60,542 nt of DNA from Streptomyces sp. AC555_RSS877 (GCF_019049245.1 NZ_JAGMUK010000013.1:1-60542); one strand, 5' to 3'; positions 50,764 to 60,430 are shown, numbered from the stretch's first letter. Program-made: numbers and translations. Notes: a model not told the origin generated them from the sequence alone.

Positions 50764-52589
50764 CGTTCGTCGCTCTCAGGGCGGGCATGCGGGATCAGCG
50801 GCTTGGTGCTGTCGTGCTTGGTGGTGCGCAGGCCCTGCGGGCGGGCGGGGAGCGCCTGGGGAGTGGTGAGGATGAGCTGGGCATCGGCACCGGCGATCTC
50901 CGCGCAAACGGTAAGGACGGCGTTGGCGAGGCGTTCGCCTTCGGGGCCGCCGCCCAGTCCGTCGAGGGGCGCATCGAGCCACTGGCAGCGGGGCAGCAGG
51001 ACAAGCGGCATGCTGCGAGCAGCTTCGAGGGCCATGAGGTGGTAGGCGGTGTGGGCGATGCTCACCAGTCCGGCCGATCGGGCCAGTTGCTTCAGGGACC
51101 GATTGTTGATCTTGGGCGCCAAGGTCTTGGGATCGATCACCGCATTGCGGATCTTGTCGGGAGCCATGGGGATGGCGATATCCGCGAAGATCTGCGACAG
51201 CTGCTTCGCGGTCTGCTGCCGATGCTCCTGCGCGTCCCCTTCGGCGGCGGTCCACGCCTTCTCCGCGTCGTCAGCCCTTAGGGACGACGCTGCCGCGTTC
51301 TTCTCCAGTTCGGCGATCTGAGCAAGTTCCTGACGCCGGGCCTTGACTGCTTCCAGCCTCGCCCGCGCATCGCTCTCGGCCGCACGGGCTCGGGCGCGTG
51401 CGGCCTCGCGAGGGGCGATTTCCTCTGCCCTGTACGCGGCGGCCCGGCCGGCCATCCGCTGCGCGTCCTGCTCGGTCTTGCGCCGGGCGTCGACCGCCTT
51501 GTGCGCGATGCGCTGGGCATCGCGCAGCTCTGCGTCCGCCGCCAATGCGGCCTCCCCGGCCCGGGCCAGTTCCTGGGCACGCTGCGCTTGGCGTGCGGGT
51601 AGGCCCGGGTCGGGTTGGCGGCACACCGGGCACAGAGGGCCTTCACCTGATCGGGCCTCCAAAGATTGCGCGCACTCCGGGCAGTGCGTGCGGGGCCGCG
51701 CAGCTTCCTCCGCGGCTGCAAGGCGCTGGCGGGCCAGTCCCCGGCGCTCATACATCGAGGCGAGCGCCTGGTGGGCCCGGTCTGCTGCCGTGGCAGCGCT
51801 CGATACGGCTTGCAGCCCGCGTGCCGCTTCAGCGTCCCTTCCCGTTAGCACACCCTGATGTTGTTCGATCTCCTGTGCGAGGCGCAGCAGCTCGGCAGCA
51901 TGCTCGTCGACGGCCTTGGCGTATCGCTCTTGCTCCATGTCGAGGTCGAACGAGGTGGGCAGCCCGTACTTCTGGCGTTGCTCGACTGCCTTGCGCACTG
52001 CCGTCGCGTCTCTGGTCGCCCGGCTACGGGCGGCCCGTGCCTGAGCCTTGAGACGTGCAGTCTCCTCGCTGAGAACGCCGAAACAGACCTCCAGGGTGAG
52101 GTTCATGTCCGCGACGCTGACTGAGCCGAAGGTGTCCCGTCCCGCGTGGTGCTGCTGCAGATACACGAGGACCAGCACCGTGTCGATCGTGACATTCCCA
52201 CGCGGGGTCTCCATGGCGGGGATGCCCATGCGCGCCAGCGAGAAGCAGCCTGCTGCCCGTTCGCCGGCTTCAGGGCGTACGGGCAGCTCTTCGACTTCGC
52301 CGGTGGACTTGTTAAGGAAGGCGACCTGCTGGGCGGCGAGCTCTAAGGTGGCCGTCCAGAGGCCCTCTTCCGTCTCGAATTCGACCCGGATGGCGTCGCA
52401 CTGCTCCGCGATCACAGGCGTGAGGATCACGCTGGTGGCCCCCAGGGCAGCGAAGGCCGCCTCCGAGATGGTGCTCCCCCCGGACCCGATGCCGGCTTGC
52501 AGGTGCCGCATCGACGCGTCGAGGTCGATGCCACCCCACTTCCCGTCGATCAGGAATTCTTCCTTCAAGAAGGCGAACTTGCCCGCCAT
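50760..52589 (-). CDS. Rad50/SMC-like coiled-coil ATPase with zinc-hook motif
   Basis: This is a 609-residue protein. Near the N-terminus 'LQAGIGSGGSTISEAAFAAL' is a Walker A-like loop in which the Lys of GKST is missing (G-G-S-T). Long coiled coils run over 170-270 and 330-480. Between them 'THCPECAQSLEA' and 'GPLCPVCRQPDPG' form a CxxC...CxxC hook. A C-terminal ABC-like part has 'MPLVLLPRCQWLDAPLDGLG' and 'GADAQLILTTPQAL'. The layout is Rad50-like but with degraded nucleotide motifs. It begins at ATG 52589. Together with the coupled GNAT gene and the neighbouring AbiV gene it looks like a defence module. Confidence 0.75.
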   Translation of the reverse strand: MAGKFAFLKEEFLIDGKWGGIDLDASMRHLQAGIGSGGSTISEAAFAALGATSVILTPVIAEQCDAIRVEFETEEGLWTATLELAAQQVAFLNKSTGEVEELPVRPEAGERAAGCFSLARMGIPAMETPRGNVTIDTVLVLVYLQQHHAGRDTFGSVSVADMNLTLEVCFGVLSEETARLKAQARAARSRATRDATAVRKAVEQRQKYGLPTSFDLDMEQERYAKAVDEHAAELLRLAQEIEQHQGVLTGRDAEAARGLQAVSSAATAADRAHQALASMYERRGLARQRLAAAEEAARPRTHCPECAQSLEARSGEGPLCPVCRQPDPGLPARQAQRAQELARAGEAALAADAELRDAQRIAHKAVDARRKTEQDAQRMAGRAAAYRAEEIAPREAARARARAAESDARARLEAVKARRQELAQIAELEKNAAASSLRADDAEKAWTAAEGDAQEHRQQTAKQLSQIFADIAIPMAPDKIRNAVIDPKTLAPKINNRSLKQLARSAGLVSIAHTAYHLMALEAARSMPLVLLPRCQWLDAPLDGLGGGPEGERLANAVLTVCAEIAGADAQLILTTPQALPARPQGLRTTKHDSTKPLIPHARPESDER

Positions 52590-52797
52590 GCCGTCCCTAC
52601 TGTTCACGCGCTCCCTGGCAGGGTGCGTCGAACCGCACCAACGATCACTGCACTGTGCGGGTTCTTCGTGTGCTGTGTGTTCAACCCAACGAGCGATCCA
52701 GGCGACGCCGGTGCCGAGCGCGGGGTCTGATCTCGGAGATTCCTGATCATTACGGCAGCCGCCCATCACGCAGAAGAGGGCAGGGCACACTGAAGTC

Positions 52798-53502
52798 ATG
52801 GTCGAGATGAGCCCGGGGCAGGCGCGCGAGTTCTGGAAAGTGCTGATGGACAACGCCTCTTCACTGATCGCCGATGCCCACACGCTGCTGTCTGCAGAGT
52901 CCTACGGGCGGGCTCGCTCCCTCACCGTTTTGGCACAAGAGGAGCTCGGAAAGGCGCTCTGGATCTATGACACCTTCCAAGCTGAATGGAGCCGCGGAGG
53001 TGAGGCGCCCCGGGTCGTGGGCTCTCTGACCCAGCACGGGCGGAACCACACCAAGAAGTACCTCGAGGCCATCGTCTTCGGCGACGAACTCGCAGAGTTC
53101 TGGGGTGACTACAGCGCTCTGCCGGCCTCGGGGACCGGCTACGAGGCTTGGGAACAGGCCCACAAGAAGCGGCAGGCGGAAGCCGAGGCCGCGGCCAGGG
53201 AGGCCAATTTGGCGAAGCAGCGAGGGTTCTACGTCGACCGCGACGCAAACGGCGCTGTCCTGTCTCCCACAGCCATTGCGGCCGGAACGACGGCGGAGGA
53301 CCTGCAGACCGCTGCACGTGTGATCGAGATGCTGCTGATCAAGGATCACAGTCGAATGAAGACGTCTGCCACGCCGTATGACAGCACGCACCCCCAGCAG
53401 TTTCGGCTGTTGCCTGTCTCGCACCCCGAAGACTGGGCAGCCGCTACGGACGCGCTCAGCCCGAGTGCTGAGGACGACGGCCAGGGGACCCAGGAACGAT
53501 GA
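52798..53502 (+). CDS. abiV: AbiV-family abortive-infection protein
   Basis: This is a 234-residue protein of the AbiV family, recognisable from 'ADAHTLLSAESYGRARSLTV' and 'LAQEELGKALWIYDTF', then 'QHGRNHTKKYLEAIVFGDEL' and a later Ala/Glu-rich helix. In lactococci AbiV stops phage late-gene translation (family knowledge). The start is GTG/ATG at 52798. It is divergent from the ATPase/GNAT pair and separated by about 208 bases, where control elements for both probably lie. Confidence 0.82.
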   Translation: MVEMSPGQAREFWKVLMDNASSLIADAHTLLSAESYGRARSLTVLAQEELGKALWIYDTFQAEWSRGGEAPRVVGSLTQHGRNHTKKYLEAIVFGDELAEFWGDYSALPASGTGYEAWEQAHKKRQAEAEAAAREANLAKQRGFYVDRDANGAVLSPTAIAAGTTAEDLQTAARVIEMLLIKDHSRMKTSATPYDSTHPQQFRLLPVSHPEDWAAATDALSPSAEDDGQGTQER

Positions 53503-53758
53503 CGTTGTGAACTCGCCTCGCTCGTAGAATGCAGGACACCTCGCCCCCGGCAGCTGCAAGACACTGTTGGCGAATCAGGCGGTTGTGTCCAAGGCGCCCG
53601 CGGGGGCAAGAGGAATGCTGTGTCGGTTTAGCACTCGTCGGCGAGGGGGCCAGCTTGCGCAGTCTGCTGGTCCGGTGGTTCTCGTGAGCAAGTCAGGGGT
53701 TGCCCTGTGCCGGTAGGTGCCGTGGGCGGTATATCAACGCGGGCGGGAGGTTCGGGCC

Positions 53759-54628
53759 TTGTTCGAGGGCTTTGAGACCAGGCGGGTTCAGGTCGATGAG
53801 GCATCGATTTTCGTTCGCCACGGCGGGGAAGGGCCGCCGGTGGTGCTGCTGCACGGCCACCCCCGGACTTCCGCGACCTGGCATCGCGTCGCCCCGCTCC
53901 TCGTCCGGCGCGGTTTCACTGTAGTCTGTCCCGATCTGCGGGGGTACGGCCGGTCCACCGGCCCGGCGCCTACCGCAGACCACGCCGGGTACTCCAAGCG
54001 GGCCGTCGCCGGTGACATGATCGAGGTGATGCGCTCCCTCGGCCATGCCCGGTTCGCGCTCGCCGGGCACGACCGCGGAGGCAGTGTCGCGCTGCGTCTC
54101 GCGCTCGATCATCCCGACGCAGTCTCGCGGGTGGCGCTGATCGACTGTCTACCCCTCACGGAGCACCTGTCCCGCATCACGACCGAGTTCGCCACGCAGT
54201 GGTGGCACTGGTTCTTCTTCGCCCAACCGGACATACCTGAGCGGGTCATCAACGCCGATCCGGACCGCTGGTACCGCGGCGATCCGCAGAGCATGGGACG
54301 GGAGAACCACGACGAGTGGCGCGCGGCCATGAGGAACCCCGACGTGGTGCGGGCGATGCTGGAGGACTACCGGGCCGGCCTCACCGTCGACCGGCGGCAC
54401 GAGGAGGACGACCGCGCCGCCGGGGTACAGATCCGGTGCCCGGCACTGATCCTGTGGTCACTCCGGGACGACCTCGAGGACCTGTACGGAGACCCGGTGA
54501 AGATCTGGCGGCAGTGGGCACCGGACGTACGGGGCCACGGCATCGACTCCGGGCACCACGTGGCCGAAGAGGCTCCAGAAGAGCTCGCGTCCTCCCTTGC
54601 GGGCTTCTTCGCTGATGGCGATATCTGA
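53759..54628 (+). CDS. Alpha/beta hydrolase, dehalogenase-like
   Basis: This is a protein of about 289 residues. 'VVLLHGHPRTSATWHRVAPL' forms the oxyanion loop. 'ALAGHDRGGSVALRLALDHP' has an Asp nucleophile in the H-D-R-G-G elbow, typical of fluoroacetate/haloalkane dehalogenases, and 'HGIDSGHHVAEEAPEELA' carries the catalytic His. A cap region with Trp residues ('QWWHWFFFAQPDIPE') could hold the halide site. TTG 53759 behind GGGAGG is preferred, but GTG 53717 is possible. It might also be an epoxide hydrolase. Confidence 0.8.
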   Translation: MFEGFETRRVQVDEASIFVRHGGEGPPVVLLHGHPRTSATWHRVAPLLVRRGFTVVCPDLRGYGRSTGPAPTADHAGYSKRAVAGDMIEVMRSLGHARFALAGHDRGGSVALRLALDHPDAVSRVALIDCLPLTEHLSRITTEFATQWWHWFFFAQPDIPERVINADPDRWYRGDPQSMGRENHDEWRAAMRNPDVVRAMLEDYRAGLTVDRRHEEDDRAAGVQIRCPALILWSLRDDLEDLYGDPVKIWRQWAPDVRGHGIDSGHHVAEEAPEELASSLAGFFADGDI

Positions 54629-54721
54629 ATCTCCTCACCAGGTGCTCGGGTCGGCTCCTCCAAGGGAGAGGCCGCCCGGTGGCCAGCTGCATCGCGGGCG
54701 CGCGATTCGACCGTACGGGCC

Positions 54722-55545
54722 TCAGCAGTCGTAGCGGTGGGTGTACGGGGTGTCGGGGCAGCCGCGACATACGAAGAAGTACATGCCGCCGAGGTCGCCC
54801 AGGGCCATGTCGTGCCCGAACGCGTCGAGAGCGGCGGGATCGGCCTCGGCCATCCAGCACGGAGTCGCGGTCTCATCCTGGCCGGAGGCCCAGTCATTCA
54901 GAGGAAGCCACCGGCCCATGCCCGGCTCCGTCGCGGTGACGCTGAGCAGGTGTTCCATGCGGGTGCCGCAACCTGCGCAGTCGGGCCAGTCGGGCGGCTG
55001 AGTCCACCCCGGGTAGCCCCCGACCTTGCTCTGTTGCGTGGTGGCAACTTCGAAGTAGTCGTAGCCCTTTTCCTTCTTCAGGTCCTCGAACCGCTGGTCG
55101 AGCAACTCGCTGAGTCCCTCCGGCAGGTCCCAGTTGGGGTACTCCACGGCCGGCGTGGGGGACACGGTGCACGGGCGAGGCAGGTAGTCCTCGTCCGCGG
55201 TATGCGGGCAAGGCGGCTCCCCGGCCATGGCACCGGCGGCCGTCAGCGCCGCGTTGCGCCAATGGAGCCGGGGGTTGGCCGCGTACCGGCCGTCCTCATG
55301 AACGAGTGGGCACCACAGGATTTGCAACAGATCGGTACTGGCGGGGAAGACAAGGCCGGGCACATCCCGTGCGTACAGCTGGACTACCGGGACCATCGCG
55401 ACCGGCTCCGGCCCGAGGGGCGGGTCGAGCGGCTTGTAGTGGTCCGGTTCGGCGCACATCGGCCAGGGCTCGTCGGCCGGCCACAGCAATGGCCCGCCGA
55501 TGGAACTGTCCCCCGGTCCCGGCTGCCCGGCCCGGGGGTAGAGGT
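54722..55545 (-). pseudogene. DUF1963 (YwqG-like) gene lacking its 5' end
   Basis: The protein-like frame on the minus strand starts abruptly at about 55545 with 'LYPRAGQPGPGDSSIGGPLL' and 'WPADEPWP'. It continues with 'PNWDLPEGLSELLDQRFEDL', 'KVGGYPGWTQPPDWPDCAGC', 'HDMALGDLGGMYFFVCRGC', typical DUF1963 features including a Cys-x-x-Cys and a C-terminal zinc-like pair. The first few dozen codons are replaced by an ISAs1-end relic. A TTG at 55489 could start a shortened product of 255 residues. Confidence 0.7.
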
Positions 55546-55620
55546 AGGGCTTCGGCGTAGTCGGCGAGCGTCCCTTTCGCGATCACTTGAGATGAGGAGA
55601 GGGCGAGCGGGCGGTTCCTG
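55546..55620 (-). repeat. Relic of a second ISAs1-type element end
   Basis: On the minus strand this stretch ends in GCCGACTACGCCGAAGCCCT, identical over 20 bases to the right end of the intact ISAs1 element (57693-57712). Similarity extends inward into the 3' end of the transposase gene (C-G-C-C-C-x-C-T-C-G-C-x-C-T-C). It is in opposite orientation to the intact copy and truncates the DUF1963 gene. Confidence 0.75.
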
Positions 55621-55707
55621 CTCACGTCCGTTGCGCCTCGGAGCCCTTGCGGTGTCGCCCGCACTGTCTGGTGGAGCGAGCCGACCGCGCTGGGAGATGA
55701 TCCGTGC

Positions 55708-56421
55708 GTGGCTGAAGAGGCAGGTACAGATGCGGACGACGCTTGCGCATGGGCTGAGCGACTGGGTTGGGCGTTCGGGCTTATAGCGGAGGATCCGGCT
55801 GCGAGAGGTGCAGCGCTCGTCCATCTGGCGGAGGCCCAGAGGCAGGTCACGGACGCGCTCGCCCGGGCCAACGGGATGTGGCTGCTGACGCGGCCTTTGG
55901 GAGCGGACGAGCAGTACCGAGAGCCGGCCTTTCTGCAGGCGCGCCGGAGGCATCAGCAAGCCCAGAGGCGTTCGCTGCCTGATGGGGTGTGGGGTGGTCC
56001 TGTGAACGGGGATCTGGCGACGTGGCCGGGGCTGCCCTATGTGTTGCTCTTCCTGGAGTGGGAGGCGAGGTACCCGCTGGAGTGGACGCTGCATGCGAAG
56101 GCGTGGGGTACGAAGCAGAGCCTGATCCGGGAGGTGGCCCGTGCTCGCCAGGACGAGGCGATCAAGGCGAAGCTCACCGACCTGGTCGAGATCGTCGTCC
56201 ACCGGGCGTATCGCTGCAAGGATCGCGAATACGTGCGGGTTGCCCGGGCTGTCGACAGCGCTGACCTACGGGGCAGGCTCGATCGGGCAGCCGATTCGGA
56301 CAGTCCGTGGGCCCGGTGCCACGCCGGGTACGTGCTCTGGCTCCTGGACCGCCCTGACCTGCCGAACACCCGTCATGTCTGGCAGACCTGGGTGGCCGGC
56401 GAGGCTGCGGCGTTGCTGTGA
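55708..56421 (+). CDS. Hypothetical soluble protein
   Basis: This is a 237-residue protein starting at GTG 55708. It is mainly helical with conserved-looking pieces ('LGWAFGLIAEDPAARGAALV', 'WEARYPLEWTLHAKAWGT', 'ARCHAGYVLWLLDRPDLP'). The family is not recognised. It lies between the ISAs1 relic and the intact ISAs1 element and stops 14 bases before the latter. Confidence 0.62.
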   Translation: MAEEAGTDADDACAWAERLGWAFGLIAEDPAARGAALVHLAEAQRQVTDALARANGMWLLTRPLGADEQYREPAFLQARRRHQQAQRRSLPDGVWGGPVNGDLATWPGLPYVLLFLEWEARYPLEWTLHAKAWGTKQSLIREVARARQDEAIKAKLTDLVEIVVHRAYRCKDREYVRVARAVDSADLRGRLDRAADSDSPWARCHAGYVLWLLDRPDLPNTRHVWQTWVAGEAAALL

Positions 56422-56435
56422 CCCGGGGGACGATA

Positions 56436-57713
56436 CAGGGAGGGTTCCCGTGATCATGGAGTGCTCTGCGCCCCGTGACCTGCCTGGAAGACCGTGCCTG
56501 CCGACGCATCATCTCTGATTCCGCCTGCCCTTGGCCGGCTCCGCGATCAGTCCGACGTCGGGCCTGGTGAGGTGCCCGGCCTGCTGGAGCGGCTGGCTCA
56601 GGTGCCGGATCCGCGCGATCCGCGCGGCGTGCGCCATGACCTGGCCGTCGTGCTCACGCTGACCGCGTGCGCGGTGCTGACCGGTGCCACGTCGCTGCTG
56701 GCGGTCGGCGAGTGGATCGCGGATGCGCCGCCGCACGTGCTGGAGCGACTCGGCGTGCGCCCCGATCCAGTACTGCCCCAGAGGCTGGTGCCCTCGGAGG
56801 CGACGATCCGCCGACTGCTCGCCCGCATCGACGGTGATGCCCTGGACCGGGCGGTGGGCGGATGGCTTGCCGACCGCCGGCCCGAGAGCACCGAGCTGCG
56901 CGGACTGTCCGTGGACGGCAAGTCCCTGCGCGGCGCGGCGAAGGCCCGGGGGCGGAGGATCCACCTACTCGCCGCGGTGGAGCACACCACCGGGCTGGTC
57001 CTGGCCCAGCTCGACGTCGGTGAGAAGACCGGTGAGGGCACCCGCTTCCAGCCGCTGCTCGACACCGTCGCCGACCTGGCCGCAACCGTGGTCACCAGCG
57101 ACGCGCTCCATACGCAACGCGAGCACGCCGCCTACCTCCTGGGCCGAGAGGCCCATTACATCGCGATCGTCAAGGGCAACCAGCAGAAGCTGAGCAAGCA
57201 GCTGAAGTCCCTTCCCTGGAAGGACATCCCGCTTCAGGGCCGCACCCGGGACACCGGCCACGGCCGCGCGGAGATCCGCCGGATCAAGGTCGCCACCGTG
57301 AACAACTTGCTCTTCCCCGGAGCCCGCCAGGCCGTCCAGATCAAGCGCCGTCGCACCGACCGCAAGACCGGCAGGACGGCCATCACGACCGTCTACTCCG
57401 TCACCAGCCTGGCCGCCGAGCAGGCCACCCCCGTCCAACTCGCGAGACTGATCCGCGACCACTGGAAGATCGAGGCCCTCCATCATGTCCGCGACACCAC
57501 ATTCGCCGAGGACGCCTCCCAGTTGCGGACCGGCAACGCACCCCGCGCGATGGCGACCTGGCGCAACCTCGCCGTCGGCGCCCTTCGGCTGGGCGGCGGC
57601 AAGAACATCGCCGCCGGCCTCCGCCGCAACGCACGCGACGCCCGCCGCCCCCTCGCACTCCTCGGCCTCGCATGATCATAAAACGGGCGCCCGCCGACTA
57701 CGCCGAAGCCCTG
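56436..57713 (+). mobile_element. Intact ISAs1-family insertion sequence
   Basis: The element is bounded by CAGGG at 56436 and the complementary CCCTG ending at 57713. Internal similarity of both ends includes CCCGT and GATCATG (56448-56458 and, on the other strand, around 57672-57685). It is about 1.28 kb with a single transposase gene. I could not see a target duplication, so one flank may have been rearranged. Confidence 0.75.
56494..57675 (+). CDS. ISAs1-family DDE transposase
   Basis: This is a full-length transposase of 393 residues. The N-terminal '[20 protein letters not shown]' is the family signature. The catalytic residues are Asp in '[12 protein letters not shown]', Asp in '[10 protein letters not shown]' and Glu in '[19 protein letters not shown]'. 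The end is '[10 protein letters not shown]'. No interruption is seen, so the element may be active. The start is GTG 56494. Confidence 0.93.
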   Translation: MPADASSLIPPALGRLRDQSDVGPGEVPGLLERLAQVPDPRDPRGVRHDLAVVLTLTACAVLTGATSLLAVGEWIADAPPHVLERLGVRPDPVLPQRLVPSEATIRRLLARIDGDALDRAVGGWLADRRPESTELRGLSVDGKSLRGAAKARGRRIHLLAAVEHTTGLVLAQLDVGEKTGEGTRFQPLLDTVADLAATVVTSDALHTQREHAAYLLGREAHYIAIVKGNQQKLSKQLKSLPWKDIPLQGRTRDTGHGRAEIRRIKVATVNNLLFPGARQAVQIKRRRTDRKTGRTAITTVYSVTSLAAEQATPVQLARLIRDHWKIEALHHVRDTTFAEDASQLRTGNAPRAMATWRNLAVGALRLGGGKNIAAGLRRNARDARRPLALLGLA

Positions 57714-57801
57714 CCTAGCCAGGCACCACTCTCCATCGTCGATCCACCCGGACAGAACCGACAACAGCGGCACTGTCAGACCCGTGCGGAACAATGCCTT
57801 C

Positions 57802-58032
57802 ATGGGCGAATCCCTCGCGACGCAGTTCCTCAGCGCGGACCTCGAGACGGCCTGCCCCAGCTGCCGCTACCTGATGTGGGTCCGCTACTCGGAGGTCGTA
57901 GCCCAGACAGCCGTGATCTGTCCCTGCTGCTACGCCCAGATCTGGCTGATCGACGAGACCGGCAGCGCGCAGAACGCGGGCGACGTCGTCCAGCAACAGA
58001 TCGCCCAAGCTCTGAAAGGCCTCTTCCGGTGA
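57802..58032 (+). CDS. Small zinc-ribbon protein coupled to a nuclease gene
   Basis: This is a 76-residue protein from ATG 57802 (GTG 57784 also in frame). 'TACPSCRYLMWVRY' and 'VICPCCYAQIWLID' form a CxxC...CxxC zinc ribbon, followed by an acidic and then helical tail. The stop overlaps the GTG of the nuclease-like gene (GTGA at 58029-58032), so they are co-translated. It is probably a nucleic-acid- or protein-binding accessory to that enzyme. Confidence 0.65.
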   Translation: MGESLATQFLSADLETACPSCRYLMWVRYSEVVAQTAVICPCCYAQIWLIDETGSAQNAGDVVQQQIAQALKGLFR

Positions 58033-59005
58033 AGTACCAGCAGCGCCTCCAGGTCGCCGTACGCGAACGCCTGCGCAAACTCATGACCGCGCCCTTCTCC
58101 AGCGCCGGCCACGAAGTCCACCTCGCCGTCACCTGGATCAAGAATCAGCCAGCCCTCAGAGGAATCCTCGAAGAGGCAGCCCGGAAGGAGCCGGACCTGG
58201 ACCGGGAGAAGTTCCAAACCGGCTTGTCCCGTAGCGGGCGGTTCTTCTGGCCAAGCCGGACCGAGGAAGGGCGGGCCTCGCTCGTCTGGGAGCTGATGCA
58301 GGACATCGCCAAGGCGGAAGCAGAGGACCCAGATGCCGGCTGGCGCGTCGCGAGTGACTACAGCCCCAAGAGCAGCATCCAGGACAGCTGGCGGGAGTTC
58401 GCCGAGGACATCCTGCAGCCCCTGTTCGACTTCCTCAGCGAACGCGTCGGCGCCGAAAGCAGCATCCTTCACACCTCGAGCGCTACCGCACCCGCATCGA
58501 ATGGTTCGACCGCGAAGAGCTGTACACCCGCTTCGAAGCCGACCGCGCCAACGGCGAGGAGGTCTACAACCTCGACCTGCAGCGCTTCCTCTTCCTCGAA
58601 GGCGACCACGTCACCCACGCCGAGCCCCGCTCAGCCTCCGGCGAAGCCGACCTCATCGGCGACCTCGACAGCCGCGACCCCCTCGTCTGCGACGGCAAGA
58701 TCTTCGACGGCAAGGGGCGTGGCAAGGGCTACCTCGTCAAAGGGCTGCACCAGGTCGTCAAGTACGCCCACGATTACGGGCAACACACCGCCTACCTCGT
58801 CATCTACAACATCAGCGACAAGCTCCTCGAGCTGCCGACCGACGGCACCCCCGGAGCCTGGCCCCCATACACCGAACTCTCCGGCGTCCGCGTCTACTTC
58901 ATCCACGTACGCGTCCTGCCACCCACCACCACCGCCAGCAAAGCCGGCAAAGCCACCCGTGTCACCCTCACCCACGCCGACCTCACCAACCCCGACGCCT
59001 CCTGA
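58029..59005 (+). pseudogene. PD-(D/E)XK nuclease-like gene with a frameshift
   Basis: The GTG frame encodes a helical N-terminus ('VHLAVTWIKNQPALRGILEE', 'DSWREFAEDILQPLFDFLSE') up to 'ESSILHT' (about 58474). The frame two bases on continues 'LERYRTRIEWFDREELYTRF', 'NLDLQRFLFLEG', 'RSASGEADLIGDLDSRDP', 'LVCDGKIFDGKG' and ends at 59005. G-E-A-D-L followed by D-G-K is the PD-(D/E)XK pattern of restriction-type nucleases. One missing base in the short C run at 58474-58475 explains the break. It is either inactivated or a sequencing artefact. Confidence 0.72.
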
Positions 59006-59186
59006 CCTGTCCCATCAAGTAGCAGCTCACTGGAACTGCGCGACGCTCGATCAACCTGCGCGCACCCGCGTACACGCAGTTCAGAGGGACACCGTCCCAC
59101 CCAGCCCCACACGCCGAGCGGGACTGCTGCAGGGTTGAGTGACACCTGACCAGGCTTGCTGAGAAGCGGCCTGGAAGGATGTTGCA

Positions 59187-59480
59187 GTGCCCAAACCGTA
59201 TCCGAAGGAGTTCCGCGAGGACGTCGTGCGGGTCGCGCGCAACCGCGAGCCCGGCGTCACGCTGGAACAGATCGCCGCCGACTTCGGGGTCCACCCGATC
59301 ACGTTGTCGAAGTGGCTGCGCCGCGCCGAGACCGATGAGGGCGCCAGGCCCGCAACGACGTCGGGTGAGTCCGCCGAGCTGCGCGAGGCCCGCAAGCGGA
59401 TCCGGATGCTGGAGCAGGAGAACGAGGTGCTCAGGAGGGCTGCGGCGTATCTGTCGCAGGCGAACCTGCCGGCAAAATGA
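59187..59480 (+). CDS. IS3 transposase OrfA
   Basis: This is a 97-residue protein with an HTH ('VTLEQIAADFGVHPITLSKW') and a C-terminal leucine-zipper-like helix ('AELREARKRIRMLEQENEVL'). In IS3 elements a -1 frameshift can fuse it to OrfB. Here the ORFs overlap as ATGA. Confidence 0.92.
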   Translation: MPKPYPKEFREDVVRVARNREPGVTLEQIAADFGVHPITLSKWLRRAETDEGARPATTSGESAELREARKRIRMLEQENEVLRRAAAYLSQANLPAK

Positions 59481-60367
59481 TGTACCCGCTCGTCCGTGAG
59501 CTGGCCGCCGCCGATGCCCCTTACCGGGTGCCGGTGGCGGTGACGTGCCGGGTGCTCGGGCTGGCCCGCCAGCCGTACTACCGGTGGCTGGCCCGGCCTG
59601 CCACCGACGCCGAACTTACCCAGGCATACCGGGCCAACGCCCTGTTCGACGCGCACCGCGACGATCCCGAGTTCGGGCACCGCTTCCTTCTCGACGAGGC
59701 CCGCGCTGCCGGTGAGGCGATGGCCGAGCGGACCGCCTGGCGGATCTGCCGGGACAACGGCTGGTGGAGTGCCTTCGGCAAACGCCGGGGCCGCGGGAAG
59801 AATGCCAAAGCCGGGCCACCGGTCCACGATGACCTGGTGCGGCGGAACTTCACCGCGGACGGGCCGAACCGGTTGTGGCTCACGGACATCACCGAGCACG
59901 CGACCGGCGAGGGCAAGCTGTATCTGTGCGCCGTCAAGGATGTGTACTCCGGCCGCATCGTGGGCTATTCCATCGACGCCCGGATGAAGTCCCGCCTCGC
60001 GGTGGCCGCGCTGGAGTCCGCCGTTGCCCGCCGCGGCCCCGCTGCGGGATGCATCGTGCACTCCGACCGCGGATCGCAATTCCGGTCCCGCAAGGTCGCC
60101 GCCGTCCTCACCCGGCACGGCCTGGTCGGCTCAATGGGCCGGGTCGGGGCCGCCGGCGACAACGCCGCAATGGAGAGCTTCTTCGCACTGCTGCAGAAGA
60201 ACGTCCTCGACCGCCGCGTCTGGGCCACCCGCCAGGAGTTGCGGATCGCGATCGTCACCTGGATCGAGCGGACCTACCACCGGCGCCGGCGGCAACGACG
60301 TCTAGGCCGATTGACCCCCGTCGAGTACGAGACCATCATGACCCCACCCGCAGCTCTGGCTGCATAA
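59477..60367 (+). CDS. IS3 transposase OrfB
   Basis: This is a 296-residue protein with an intact DDE integrase core: Asp in 'NRLWLTDITEHATGEGK', Asp in 'GCIVHSDRGSQFRSRKV' and Glu in 'AGDNAAMESFFALLQKNV'. The N-terminal HTH_21-type part ('HRDDPEFGHRFLLDEARAAG') is present. The catalytic set is complete. Confidence 0.93.
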   Translation: MMYPLVRELAAADAPYRVPVAVTCRVLGLARQPYYRWLARPATDAELTQAYRANALFDAHRDDPEFGHRFLLDEARAAGEAMAERTAWRICRDNGWWSAFGKRRGRGKNAKAGPPVHDDLVRRNFTADGPNRLWLTDITEHATGEGKLYLCAVKDVYSGRIVGYSIDARMKSRLAVAALESAVARRGPAAGCIVHSDRGSQFRSRKVAAVLTRHGLVGSMGRVGAAGDNAAMESFFALLQKNVLDRRVWATRQELRIAIVTWIERTYHRRRRQRRLGRLTPVEYETIMTPPAALAA

Positions 60368-60430
60368 ACCCCGCTGTCACCCGATCATGCAGCAGTCCCC
60401 AAGCACCGTTGCAGTACTAGTAGGGCTTGG

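Larger units (their letters stand above)
59119..60399 (+). mobile_element. IS3-family insertion sequence
   Basis: Imperfect terminal inverted repeats begin GGGACTGCTGCA at 59119-59130 and end TGCAGCAGTCCC at 60388-60399, with GTGACA shared further in. The element contains orfA and orfB with a 4-base overlap. It is about 1.28 kb. The target duplication is not clear. Confidence 0.85.

Noticed and set aside
55546..57713. Reading the two inverted 20-bp matches as ends of one 2.2-kb transposon with a passenger gene
   Set aside because: The left match extends into a transposase 3' end, and a proper CAGGG left end exists at 56436, so the left copy is better explained as a relic of another element.
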